From assembly GCA_026225435.1 (NCBI GenBank), contig JAMFST010001220.1, forward strand, positions 1-6,046: a stretch of DNA of 6,046 nt, written 5' to 3'. The translations under genes were made by a program, and so were the position numbers. This document shows positions 1 to 5,827 of this stretch, in pieces. This DNA comes from Labilithrix luteola. Its GTDB lineage: Bacteria; Myxococcota_A; Polyangia; Polyangiales; Polyangiaceae. How positions within the stretch are numbered: the stretch's first letter is position 1; every line of letters starts with the position of its first letter. The notes beneath the pieces were generated by a model, which searched no databases, was not told where the DNA came from, and saw only the letters and a list, made by a program, of their open reading frames with translations.

Positions 1-608
1 CCCTCGTAGACGAAGCCGCCCCACAGGCGACGGTTCCTGTCCCAGGGGACGCGCATCGACCAGTGCTGCGCCGGCACCAGCGTGACCCGCAGGTCCCCGA
101 CCGTGTGCGCGCTCCACCAGGGGAGCTCGACGACGTTGGCGATGCCCGCGCCGGCCAGCACCTCGCCGACGCTCGAAGGCACGATGAAGGTGGCGTCCTT
201 CGCCGGCCCTTCGGCCAGCGCCTTCAACGTCGGCAGGTCGAGGTGGTCGTAATGGCTATGCGAGACGCTGACCACGTCCACCGGCGGCAGCGCACGCAAG
301 GCGACGCCCGGTGGCGCCAGCCGCTTGATCCCACCCGGTACATTTCCCCAGACGGGATCGGTCACCAGCAGCTTGCCGCCCAGGCGCTGGACGAAGCTGG
401 CGTGCCCGATCCAGGTCAGGTGGGGCGTGGCCGGGAGCAACGCCGCGCCGTCGTTCGGCCGGACCGGCGTGGGAGCGGCGGGGATCCCTTTCGGGCGCTT
501 GCCGCTCAGCCGGTCGGTGACCTGCCACTTGAAGATCGCGGCGAACCCCTTGTCGGGAGTGGTCCCGTCGAGGTTGCTGTAACGATGACCGCCGCGGCTT
601 TCCTTCAT
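1..608 (-). CDS. Metallo-beta-lactamase-fold hydrolase, NAPE-PLD/UlaG-like (3' part beyond window)
   Basis: The 202 visible residues form the N-terminal part of an MBL-fold metal-dependent hydrolase. Seen: an F-K-W element at 26-28, TWIGHAS at 65-71, a LLVTDPVW strand at 80-87, the metal-binding H-x-H-x-D-H motif as HSHYDH at 117-122, and PAQHWS at 179-184 followed by RNRRLWGG at 191-198. The PAQHWSxR and LWGG elements are typical of the COG2220 branch that includes N-acyl-phosphatidylethanolamine phospholipase D and related lipid or lactone hydrolases. Substrate cannot be read from sequence. No signal peptide is seen. The ATG at 608 lies 16 bases after the jag stop. The frame stays open upstream into jag, but no ATG, GTG or TTG occurs in it for about 90 bases, so 608 is the best start although no clear Shine-Dalgarno precedes it. 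The spacing suggests it is the last visible gene of the rpmH-jag operon. Its C-terminal part, with the remaining metal ligands, lies outside the window. Confidence 0.9.
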   Translation of the reverse strand, partial: MKESRGGHRYSNLDGTTPDKGFAAIFKWQVTDRLSGKRPKGIPAAPTPVRPNDGAALLPATPHLTWIGHASFVQRLGGKLLVTDPVWGNVPGGIKRLAPPGVALRALPPVDVVSVSHSHYDHLDLPTLKALAEGPAKDATFIVPSSVGEVLAGAGIANVVELPWWSAHTVGDLRVTLVPAQHWSMRVPWDRNRRLWGGFVYE

Positions 609-624
609 GAAGACGAGGCCGGCT

Positions 625-1155
625 TCAGGTCGCGGCGGCGCGGACCGGGATGATCTGCACCCGGCGGTCCTGGCCTTCGCCGTTGCTCTCGGTGCGCACG
701 CCCGGCACGTCCTGCAGCGCCTTGTGGACGATGCGACGATCGCGCGCGCTCATCGGGTCGAAGGTGATGACCTTCCCCTCGGCGGCGACGCGGTCGCCCA
801 GCTTCTTCGCCATCTCGGAGAGCTGGTCCTCGTGACGGGCGCGGTAGCCTTCCGCGTCGACGGCCACGTGCTTGCGCGGCTCGCCCGGACGGTGAGCCAC
901 GCGGCTCGTCAGGTACTGGATGGCCTCGAGCACCAGGCCGCGCTTGCCGATCAGCCGGCCAGCGTCGGGACCCTCGATCTCCAGCCGGATCTCGTCCTCG
1001 CCCCCTTCGCCGTCGTCCGGCGCGAGGGTGACGTCCGCGTCCATGTCCATCTTCTCGACGAGCATCGAGACGAACGCGTGCGCGCGGCCTGTCTGCGGGT
1101 CCGTCTGCGAGTCGCTCTTCGTTGCTGCTTCGTCGTTCGCTTGAATTTCAGACAC
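625..1155 (-). CDS. jag: KH-R3H RNA-binding protein Jag/KhpB
   Basis: This 176-residue cytoplasmic protein matches the Jag/KhpB (SpoIIIJ-associated) family of single-stranded RNA-binding proteins. After a polar N-terminus (1-24) comes a KH domain at about 25-102, with an acidic stretch at 47-54 and the RNA-binding loop IGKRG at 69-73 followed by LEAIQYL. An R3H domain covers about 108-172: ARDRRIVHKAL at 137-147 contains the R-x3-H signature (R140, H144), and RRVQIIP closes the domain. The separate Jag-N domain found in many Firmicutes members is absent; the protein starts almost directly with KH. Translation starts at a GTG (1155-1153) that overlaps the yidC stop by 8 bases and has a good Shine-Dalgarno inside yidC. 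The family usually sits immediately after yidC, as here. In other bacteria KhpB pairs with KhpA and affects cell envelope and division; its role here is inferred only from family and position. Confidence 0.93.
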   Translation of the reverse strand: MSEIQANDEAATKSDSQTDPQTGRAHAFVSMLVEKMDMDADVTLAPDDGEGGEDEIRLEIEGPDAGRLIGKRGLVLEAIQYLTSRVAHRPGEPRKHVAVDAEGYRARHEDQLSEMAKKLGDRVAAEGKVITFDPMSARDRRIVHKALQDVPGVRTESNGEGQDRRVQIIPVRAAAT

Positions 1156-2914
1156 GTGCCTTCTCCGACTTGTCCGTTACGGGCTTCACTACGATATCGC
1201 TGCCGGCGCTCGATGAACCAGCATTGATGGCTGCGGCCGGTGCCACCTTCTGCACCGCGAGCTGCTGGATGATGCCCAGCGCCTGGTTGGTGAGCATGTA
1301 AACACCGAGCGCCGCGGGCAGGAAGATCATCATGACGCCGAAGACGGCCGGCATGAGGAACATCATCATCTTCTGCTGCACCGGGTCCATGCCCTGCTGG
1401 GGCACGATGCGCTGGTTGAGGATCTGCGTGCCCACCAGCAGGAGCGGCAGGATGTAGAACTGATCCGGCGCGGAGAGGTCCTGGAACCACAGGAACTTCA
1501 CGTGGTACATTTCTACAGCGGTCTGCAGGGTGGTGTACATGGCGAACCACACCGGCATCTGCACCAGCTGCGGGAGGCAGCCACCGAGGGGGTTCACCTT
1601 GTTCTTCCGGTAGACCTCCATGGTGGCCATCTGCTTGGCCTGGGCGTCGTGGGCGAACTTCTTGTTCACCGCGTCGATCTCCGGCTTGAGCCGCCGCATG
1701 GCGATCATCGTGCGGATCTGCGGGATCGACAGGGGGAAGAGCACCAGCTTGAGGCAGATGGTCATCGCGACGATGGCCAGGCCCCAGTTCCCCACCGTCA
1801 CGTGGTCGTGGAAGAAGGCGAGGATGCCGACGAGGACCCGCGCCACCGGCGAGAAGAACCCGAGGTTGATGAGGTCGTTCAGGTGGGGCGCGCCGCCGTC
1901 GACCTTGGAGAGGATCTCGCGCTCCTTGGGGCCGAAGAAGGCGACGTCCTGGTAGGTCGTGCTCTCGTTGGGCTGCAGCTCGCGCGAGGGGTACTCGAGG
2001 GTCGAGTGGTAGATGGCGCCCGCGTTGTCGTCGTCCTTGTCCTGGCCCGGAGCGAACCACTGCTCGGCGAGGATCTGGCACTCGGGGGCGACGCCGTCCT
2101 TCGCGGGGACGGGCATCAGCGCCTGGGCGAAGAAGGTGTTGGCGATGGCGGTGTAGCGGTTCGACAGCGGCTGCGAGTACCAGCCGGTCTTGAAGTCGTC
2201 CTTGTTCTTGCGGACGACGTCCCCTTCGCGCGCGCACTGCAGGTCGGTCTGGAAGGGCGACACGCGGCCGAGGTGACCCTTCACCTCGTGGTTCGCGCGG
2301 TAGGCGAACTCCTGGATGCTGAAGCGGTGCTTCTTCGCGCTGGTCGCGAGGTTCTTGATGGTGGTGGTGACCGCCAGCTCGAAGGGGCGCTCGGTGGCGG
2401 TGATCGTCTTCTCGAGCGAGACGGTGTCGTCGGCGTAGGTGAACTTGCAGCCGGTGCCGCCGAGCGACTCGACCTTCCAGTTGAAGCGGTCGAACTTCAC
2501 CTGGTCGTCGGGCGCTGCCGCGACGTCGCCGCTGATCGGCAGCTCGCGGAAGAGAGTGCGCAGGTTGCGCCAGCGCTCGTGGTCCGGCGTGGTGGAGATA
2601 TCGAGACCGGTGCTGCCGGCGGCGTACTGCGGGTCGCGGATCCAGAGGTGCTCGAGACCGGCGCCGCGCGAGCTGAGCTGCGCGTCGAAGCGGTTCCCCT
2701 TGATGGTGCACAGCTCCCCCTCGGGGGGCGTGGCGGGGCCGCCCGGCGCGCCGTCCACCACGTCGGGCTCGAAGCCCGGGGCGTTGACGTAGTGCTCCGA
2801 GGCGATGGCCTGGGGGATGTCGGACTTCCCGGTGATCTTGGGAAGGGCGAACTTGAAGAACAGGATCGACGCCCCGATGATCAGCAGGGTGCGAATGAGG
2901 GAGGATCGGTCCAT
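1148..2914 (-). CDS. yidC: Membrane protein insertase YidC
   Basis: This is a 588-residue inner-membrane insertase of the YidC/Oxa1/Alb3 family, which inserts and folds membrane proteins alone or with SecYEG. The length and plan are those of Gram-negative YidC. An N-terminal transmembrane helix lies at about 5-22 and a large periplasmic P1 domain at about 60-335. The conserved core starts near 350, with an amphipathic helix and then hydrophobic segments at about 377-397, 447-467, 485-500 and 515-550. Landmarks are R407 in AMRRLKPEI, which aligns by eye with the hydrophilic-groove arginine R366 of E. coli YidC, the cytoplasmic helical hairpin at about 405-440, and the hallmark NPLGGCLPQLVQMP at 441-454. 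The C-terminal tail of about 35 residues is basic and probably faces the ribosome. The ATG at 2914 gives a proper first helix. It lies 39 bases after yidD and no strong Shine-Dalgarno is visible. The 3' end overlaps jag by 8 bases. Confidence 0.98.
   Translation of the reverse strand: MDRSSLIRTLLIIGASILFFKFALPKITGKSDIPQAIASEHYVNAPGFEPDVVDGAPGGPATPPEGELCTIKGNRFDAQLSSRGAGLEHLWIRDPQYAAGSTGLDISTTPDHERWRNLRTLFRELPISGDVAAAPDDQVKFDRFNWKVESLGGTGCKFTYADDTVSLEKTITATERPFELAVTTTIKNLATSAKKHRFSIQEFAYRANHEVKGHLGRVSPFQTDLQCAREGDVVRKNKDDFKTGWYSQPLSNRYTAIANTFFAQALMPVPAKDGVAPECQILAEQWFAPGQDKDDDNAGAIYHSTLEYPSRELQPNESTTYQDVAFFGPKEREILSKVDGGAPHLNDLINLGFFSPVARVLVGILAFFHDHVTVGNWGLAIVAMTICLKLVLFPLSIPQIRTMIAMRRLKPEIDAVNKKFAHDAQAKQMATMEVYRKNKVNPLGGCLPQLVQMPVWFAMYTTLQTAVEMYHVKFLWFQDLSAPDQFYILPLLLVGTQILNQRIVPQQGMDPVQQKMMMFLMPAVFGVMMIFLPAALGVYMLTNQALGIIQQLAVQKVAPAAAINAGSSSAGSDIVVKPVTDKSEKARV
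1159..1166 (-). promoter_or_regulatory. Shine-Dalgarno of jag inside the end of yidC
   Basis: Read on the minus strand the bases are GGAGAAGG, with GGAG seven bases before the GTG start at 1155. This is the clearest ribosome binding site in the minus-strand cluster. It supports the GTG as the real start, and it means jag is translated from within the coding end of yidC. Confidence 0.75.
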
Positions 2915-2953
2915 CTTGATTTGGTCGACTCGGGCTCGGCGCTTATTTCGTGT

Positions 2954-3184
2954 TCACGCGGCGGGCGGCGGAAGATCGACTCCGCCCGGGTGAAACGGGT
3001 GGCACTTACACAGGCGGATCAGCGAAAGCAAGCTGCCGCGGCCAGCGCCGTGGGCCTTTAGACAAGCTTCGGCATAGCGCGAGCACGACGGCTCGAAGCG
3101 GCAGGAGGGGGCAAGCAGCGGCGAGATGAACCGCTGGTACAAATGCACGAGCCCGATCAGGAAAGCGGTCAGCGCGCGGCTCAT
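2954..3184 (-). CDS. yidD: Membrane protein insertion efficiency factor YidD
   Basis: This 76-residue protein is of the YidD family, a small membrane-associated factor that aids YidC-dependent insertion of inner-membrane proteins. Seen: an amphipathic or hydrophobic N-terminus at 5-23, then LYQRFISPLLAPSCRFEPSC at 15-34 with SRYAEA after it, and the C-terminal LCKCHPFHPGGVDLPP at 58-73. The conserved cysteines are C28, C34, C41, C59 and C61. The chosen ATG at 3184 overlaps the rnpA stop as ATGA, which suggests translational coupling, and no Shine-Dalgarno precedes it. An in-frame GTG at 3268 would add 28 residues unlike the family and overlap rnpA by 88 bases, so it was not used. Position between rnpA and yidC is the usual one for this gene. 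Confidence 0.95.
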   Translation of the reverse strand: MSRALTAFLIGLVHLYQRFISPLLAPSCRFEPSCSRYAEACLKAHGAGRGSLLSLIRLCKCHPFHPGGVDLPPPAA

Positions 3185-3651
3185 CGCGGCGGAACGTGCG
3201 GCGCCGCCGGCGGCTGCGCCAGGACATTTCGCGATTTCGACGCGAGATTTCGCGCCGCGGAGCGCCACTCGGCGAGCGCCTCGGCGAGCCCGAGCGCTTC
3301 GGCACCTTGTCGCGGGATGACCACCAGGTCGATCCCCGGGGGAACCAGGCCAGGAAGGAGACGAAAGCAGGCTCGGCAGACGCGCTTCACGCGATTGCGA
3401 ACCACGGCATTGCCGAGCTTCTTCGTCGCCACCAGACCGAGCCTGGCCGGCTCGGAGGCAGCACCAGAAACGACGACGGGGGCCTGACCGGACGTAGATC
3501 CGATGGCCCCCGAAGGTCGAGCTTGAACGAGAAAGAGGTAGTGCGCCGCGTGAACGCGGACGCCCGTCGTCTGAACTCGCTGGAAGTCGGGTCGCTTTCG
3601 CAGCCGACGCTCACGACCGAAGCCGGAGAGCGCGGCTGCGTCCGGACTCAC
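3181..3651 (-). CDS. rnpA: Ribonuclease P protein component
   Basis: This is the protein subunit of RNase P, which joins the catalytic RNA to remove 5' leaders from precursor tRNAs. Family landmarks are [16 protein letters not shown] at 11-26, [17 protein letters not shown] at 70-86 and the RNR signature (85-87) continued as [11 protein letters not shown] to 97, then the [11 protein letters not shown] strand at 107-117. At 156 residues it is longer than the usual 110-125. The extra length is a low-complexity Gly/Ser/Ala/Pro segment at about 46-69, between the first strands and the RNR helix, and a Pro-rich tail at 147-156. The start is a GTG whose first bases overlap the rpmH stop (GTGA). The next gene, yidD, starts in the same way at the rnpA stop. 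No Shine-Dalgarno is visible, so coupling to rpmH translation is likely. Confidence 0.95.
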   Translation of the reverse strand: MSPDAAALSGFGRERRLRKRPDFQRVQTTGVRVHAAHYLFLVQARPSGAIGSTSGQAPVVVSGAASEPARLGLVATKKLGNAVVRNRVKRVCRACFRLLPGLVPPGIDLVVIPRQGAEALGLAEALAEWRSAARNLASKSRNVLAQPPAAPHVPPR

Positions 3652-3797
3652 TTCTGGTAGATGGTGACCGCGAGCCGCTTGCGACCCTTGCGGCGGCGGT
3701 TCTGAAGGACCTGGCGACCACCGGGGGTCGCCATGCGGGCGCGGAAGCCGTGCGTCCGGATACGGCGAATGTTGTGGGGCTGGTAGGTGCGCTTCAT
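3648..3797 (-). CDS. rpmH: 50S ribosomal protein L34
   Basis: This 49-residue, extremely basic protein is ribosomal protein L34 of the large subunit. It begins [20 protein letters not shown] and continues with [11 protein letters not shown] and an Arg/Lys-rich helix (NRRRKGRKR, 33-41), a nearly canonical L34 sequence ending TIYQK. It is the first gene of the minus-strand run. Its TGA stop overlaps the rnpA GTG start by four bases. The bases just before the ATG are pyrimidine-rich on the coding strand (CGCCTCCCC), so there is no Shine-Dalgarno; initiation may be leaderless or Shine-Dalgarno-independent. Ile13 ([10 protein letters not shown]) and Pro25 are small departures from the commonest family residues. 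Confidence 0.98.
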   Translation of the reverse strand: MKRTYQPHNIRRIRTHGFRARMATPGGRQVLQNRRRKGRKRLAVTIYQK

Positions 3798-3925
3798 GGG
3801 GAGGCGCAGAGAAGCAGGTTAATTTCCGGTGGTCAACGGGGATGGAGAACTTCTCGTCGCTTTCTTCTTATTCCCCAGCCTGCGGACTTTCCTCGGCGCC
3901 CCCGGTCCATCTAAGGTCGCGATTC
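3798..3925. promoter_or_regulatory. Divergent intergenic region with promoters for rpmH and the ompA-type gene
   Basis: The 128 bases separate two divergently read genes, so promoters for both must lie here or very close. The region holds the only AT-richer patches nearby (3818-3825 and 3861-3873). On the minus strand TTGACC (3836-3831) resembles a -35 element, but no convincing -10 lies 16-18 bases further on, so no exact promoter is claimed. An ATG at 3842 opens the downstream plus-strand frame, but it would put 28 extra residues ahead of the signal peptide. No DnaA box (TTATNCACA) or clear operator palindrome was found. Confidence 0.5.
3913..3916 (+). promoter_or_regulatory. Shine-Dalgarno deciding the ompA-type gene start
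   Basis: AAGG, within TAAGGT, lies nine bases before the GTG at 3926. It supports that GTG over the upstream ATG at 3842, which has no purine-rich element at a suitable distance and would spoil the signal peptide. Confidence 0.5.
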
Positions 3926-5689
3926 GTGACGCGCTCTACTCGCCGCTCCCGCATCTCCTCGTCTGTAACGCTCGCCGCAGCCTCCGGCCTTGCCGTGGTG
4001 GCCTCGCTGGCCGCGGCTCCCGAAGCCCACGCGCAGCAGAACACCTTCCACCTGGACCGGCTCGAGGTGCCGGGCGGGCCGGAGGACGGGATCGCCATCT
4101 ACCGCCCGGTGCAGGACCCGGGGTTCAACTTCTACGCGCAGCTGGCGGTCGGCTACGCGCGGCGGCCGCTGCACACGAGCGACATCACCAGCGATCAGCA
4201 GGTGCAGCAGCGCTCCTCGGGCGGCGTCATCAACAACCAGTACTCGACGTACGCCAACATCGGCTTCCAGTTCCTCGACCGCTTCAGCATCGGCGCCGCG
4301 CTCCCCATCGCCTGGGGGCAGAACGGTGACCTGCCGGACTACTCGACGCTCGGCGGCAACGGGAACACCTCGGCGTTCAACACCGGCGGGCCGGCGGTCG
4401 GCGACATCCGCCTCGATGCGCGCGCGATCATCCTGCAGACGAAGGACCGGCGCGGCGCCCTCGGGGTGCAGGGGAGCTTCAACGTCCCCAGCGGCACCCA
4501 GGCGAACTTCGGCAGCGACAACGAGGTGACCGGCACGCTCATGGTCACCGGCGAGTACAAGATCGGCCCGGTCGCCCTCGACGCGAACACCGGTTTCAAC
4601 TTCCGCCCCGACGCCATCATCAACGATCCGGTCCACGGCAACGGCCTGGGCATCGGCGACGAGTGGCGCTGGGCCGTCGGCGCCTTCGTCCCCTTCAAGA
4701 ACGAGAAGTTCCGCCTCGGGGCGACCATCTTCGGGTCGACCGGCCTGCAGGGGAGCTCGTCGGCCACCGGCAACACGGTCTTCACCCACCAGAACACGCC
4801 GCTGGAGTGGCAGGTCGAAGGGCGCATGCGCCTGGGGGCCAAGCAGCGCTGGTGGATCGGCCTGGGCGCCGGCAGCCTGATCAACGACGGCTACGGCGCG
4901 CCCGATTTCCGCGTCGTCGGCCTGGCCGGCTTCTACGTTCCGATCCTCGACACCAGCGCTCCGTCGCCGCCCGAGCACCGCCGGGTGCGGCCGACCCACG
5001 ACGAGGGGATGAAGGACTCGGATCACGACGGCATCCCGGACGACATCGACGCGTGCCCGGACCAGCCGGAAGATCACCAGGGCGAGTCGCCCGAGGACGG
5101 CTGCCCGCTCCCGCCCGATCGCGACGGCGACGGCATCCCCGACTCGATGGACAAGTGCCCGGATCAGCCCGAGGACAAGGACGGGGTCGACGACCAGGAC
5201 GGTTGCCCGGAGACGGACGCCGACCAGGACGGCATCCCCGACGTCAAGGACGCCTGCCCGAAGGAGCCCGGGAAGCCGAGCAAGGACCCGAAGCAGAACG
5301 GCTGCCCCAGCTTCATCCGCATGGAGGGCAACGAGGTCCGCGTGCTCAAGCAGGTCCACTTCGCCACCGGCAAGTCGACCATCCTCCCGGACAGCTTCCC
5401 GATCCTCCAGGAGGTCGCCGATCTCCTGAAGGCGAACCCGCAGATCACCCGCATGAGCGTCGAAGGGCACACCGACGACCGCGGCAGCAACGAGATGAAC
5501 CTCAAGCTGTCGCAGGGGCGCACCGAGTCGGTCGTCCGCTGGCTCACCGAGCACGGCATCGCCGGCAGCCGCCTCGAAGCGCACGGCTTCGGCGAGGAGA
5601 GGCCGATCGCCGACAACAAGACGGAGGAGGGCCGCACCGCCAACCGCCGCGTCGAGTTCAAGATCGTGAACGAGGGCGGCGCGAAGTAA
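3926..5689 (+). CDS. OmpA-family outer-membrane protein with beta-barrel and type 3 repeats
   Basis: This 587-residue secreted protein probably anchors the outer membrane to peptidoglycan. Residues 1-36 form a signal peptide: a basic TRSTRRSR stretch, a hydrophobic Ala/Val/Leu core and an AHA|QQ cleavage site. About 40-345 is rich in alternating aromatic and hydrophobic strands broken by Gly/Asn/Asp turns, as expected for a beta-barrel. Residues 364-460 hold three thrombospondin type 3-like repeats with core D-x-D-x-D-G-I-P-D and paired cysteines. Residues 475-583 are an OmpA C-terminal domain: VHFATGKSTI, then EGHTDDRGS with D517, and R532 fifteen residues later. These two positions match the diaminopimelate-binding Asp and Arg known in OmpA. 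The GTG start was chosen for its Shine-Dalgarno and signal peptide; the in-frame ATG at 3842 is the alternative. It diverges from rpmH, stands alone, and ends inside a hairpin. Any porin activity is unproven. Confidence 0.92.
   Translation: MTRSTRRSRISSSVTLAAASGLAVVASLAAAPEAHAQQNTFHLDRLEVPGGPEDGIAIYRPVQDPGFNFYAQLAVGYARRPLHTSDITSDQQVQQRSSGGVINNQYSTYANIGFQFLDRFSIGAALPIAWGQNGDLPDYSTLGGNGNTSAFNTGGPAVGDIRLDARAIILQTKDRRGALGVQGSFNVPSGTQANFGSDNEVTGTLMVTGEYKIGPVALDANTGFNFRPDAIINDPVHGNGLGIGDEWRWAVGAFVPFKNEKFRLGATIFGSTGLQGSSSATGNTVFTHQNTPLEWQVEGRMRLGAKQRWWIGLGAGSLINDGYGAPDFRVVGLAGFYVPILDTSAPSPPEHRRVRPTHDEGMKDSDHDGIPDDIDACPDQPEDHQGESPEDGCPLPPDRDGDGIPDSMDKCPDQPEDKDGVDDQDGCPETDADQDGIPDVKDACPKEPGKPSKDPKQNGCPSFIRMEGNEVRVLKQVHFATGKSTILPDSFPILQEVADLLKANPQITRMSVEGHTDDRGSNEMNLKLSQGRTESVVRWLTEHGIAGSRLEAHGFGEERPIADNKTEEGRTANRRVEFKIVNEGGAK
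5015..5311 (+). repeat. Three tandem type 3 (calcium-type) Asp-rich repeats within the ompA-type gene
   Basis: Three units of about 33 codons start at 5015, 5117 and 5216. Each opens with an Asp-rich loop (DSDHDGIPD, DRDGDGIPD, DADQDGIPD), then D-x-C-P, a variable acidic or lysine-rich spacer and a second Cys-Pro. Such loops bind calcium in thrombospondin and in OmpA-type linkers. The two cysteines per unit could form disulfides in the periplasm. The third spacer is richer in Lys and less acidic than the others. The segment is a spacer between barrel and peptidoglycan-binding domain. Confidence 0.9.
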
Positions 5690-5722
5690 GTCAGCGAGCG
5701 CTGTTCGCGCTCACGGACTTAC
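5686..5722. terminator. Long hairpin overlapping the ompA-type stop codon
   Basis: The arms pair over 16 positions with two mismatches around a 5-base loop (TGTTC). The outer seven pairs are GTAAGTC against GACTTAC, and the inner stem is AGCGC/GCGCT-like and GC-rich. The TAA stop at 5687-5689 lies inside the left arm. No T-run follows on either strand, so it is not a textbook intrinsic terminator. It may serve as a bidirectional, RNA-end-protecting or Rho-assisted structure between convergent genes. Confidence 0.55.
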
Positions 5723-5733
5723 GACGGGTCCCG

Positions 5734-5779
5734 GGGGAGCTGCCGCGCTGCCGCTCCCCTCGAAACCTTCGGTTTCGAG
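5734..5779. repeat. Two adjoining inverted repeats in the convergent intergenic region
   Basis: The first pairs GGGGAGC (5734-5740) with GCTCCCC (5753-5759) around a 12-base GC-rich loop. The second is a perfect 9-base stem, CTCGAAACC (5759-5767) with GGTTTCGAG (5771-5779) around TTC. They share a base at 5759, so both stems can nearly stack. Neither is followed by a T-run. Confidence 0.6.
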
Positions 5780-5790
5780 CCTCCCCTTGG

Positions 5791-5823
5791 TCGCCTTCGG
5801 CGAACGTCGTGCGGAGCACGACG
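5791..5823. terminator. Two hairpins just downstream of the CAP-domain gene
   Basis: The smaller is TCGCC (5791-5795) with GGCGA (5799-5803) around TTC. The larger is a perfect 8-base stem, CGTCGTGC (5805-5812) with GCACGACG (5816-5823) around GGA. The larger lies four bases beyond the CAP gene stop on the minus strand, where a terminator is expected. After it the minus strand reads TTCGCC, so only a token T-run exists. Function as a terminator is inferred from position. Confidence 0.5.
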
Positions 5824-5827
5824 CTTG

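Noticed and set aside
63..653. A 196-codon plus-strand frame over the MBL gene and the end of jag
   Set aside because: The opposite strand encodes conserved MBL motifs (HSHYDH, PAQHWS). The plus-strand product has none.
951..2711. A 586-codon minus-strand frame overlapping yidC and jag
   Set aside because: It is the shifted frame of yidC and jag. Its Arg/Pro/His-rich product has no recognisable fold, while the other frame gives full-length YidC and Jag.
1502..3061. A 519-codon open frame on the plus strand opposite yidC
   Set aside because: It is antisense to an unmistakable yidC. Its translation is low-complexity, rich in Val, Gly, Arg and Leu, and matches no family. Stop-free antisense frames are expected at this GC content.
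2954..3268. A longer YidD starting at the GTG at 3268
   Set aside because: It would add 28 residues unlike the family and overlap rnpA by 88 bases. The ATG at 3184 gives the normal family N-terminus.
3868..3876. Possible DnaA box TTATTCCCC near rpmH
   Set aside because: It differs from TTATCCACA at three positions and stands alone, so it is not evidence of an origin.
3911..5584. A 557-codon minus-strand frame opposite the ompA-type gene
   Set aside because: It is a shadow of a gene with a signal peptide and conserved domains. The antisense product is rich in Val, Ala, Asp and Arg without motifs.
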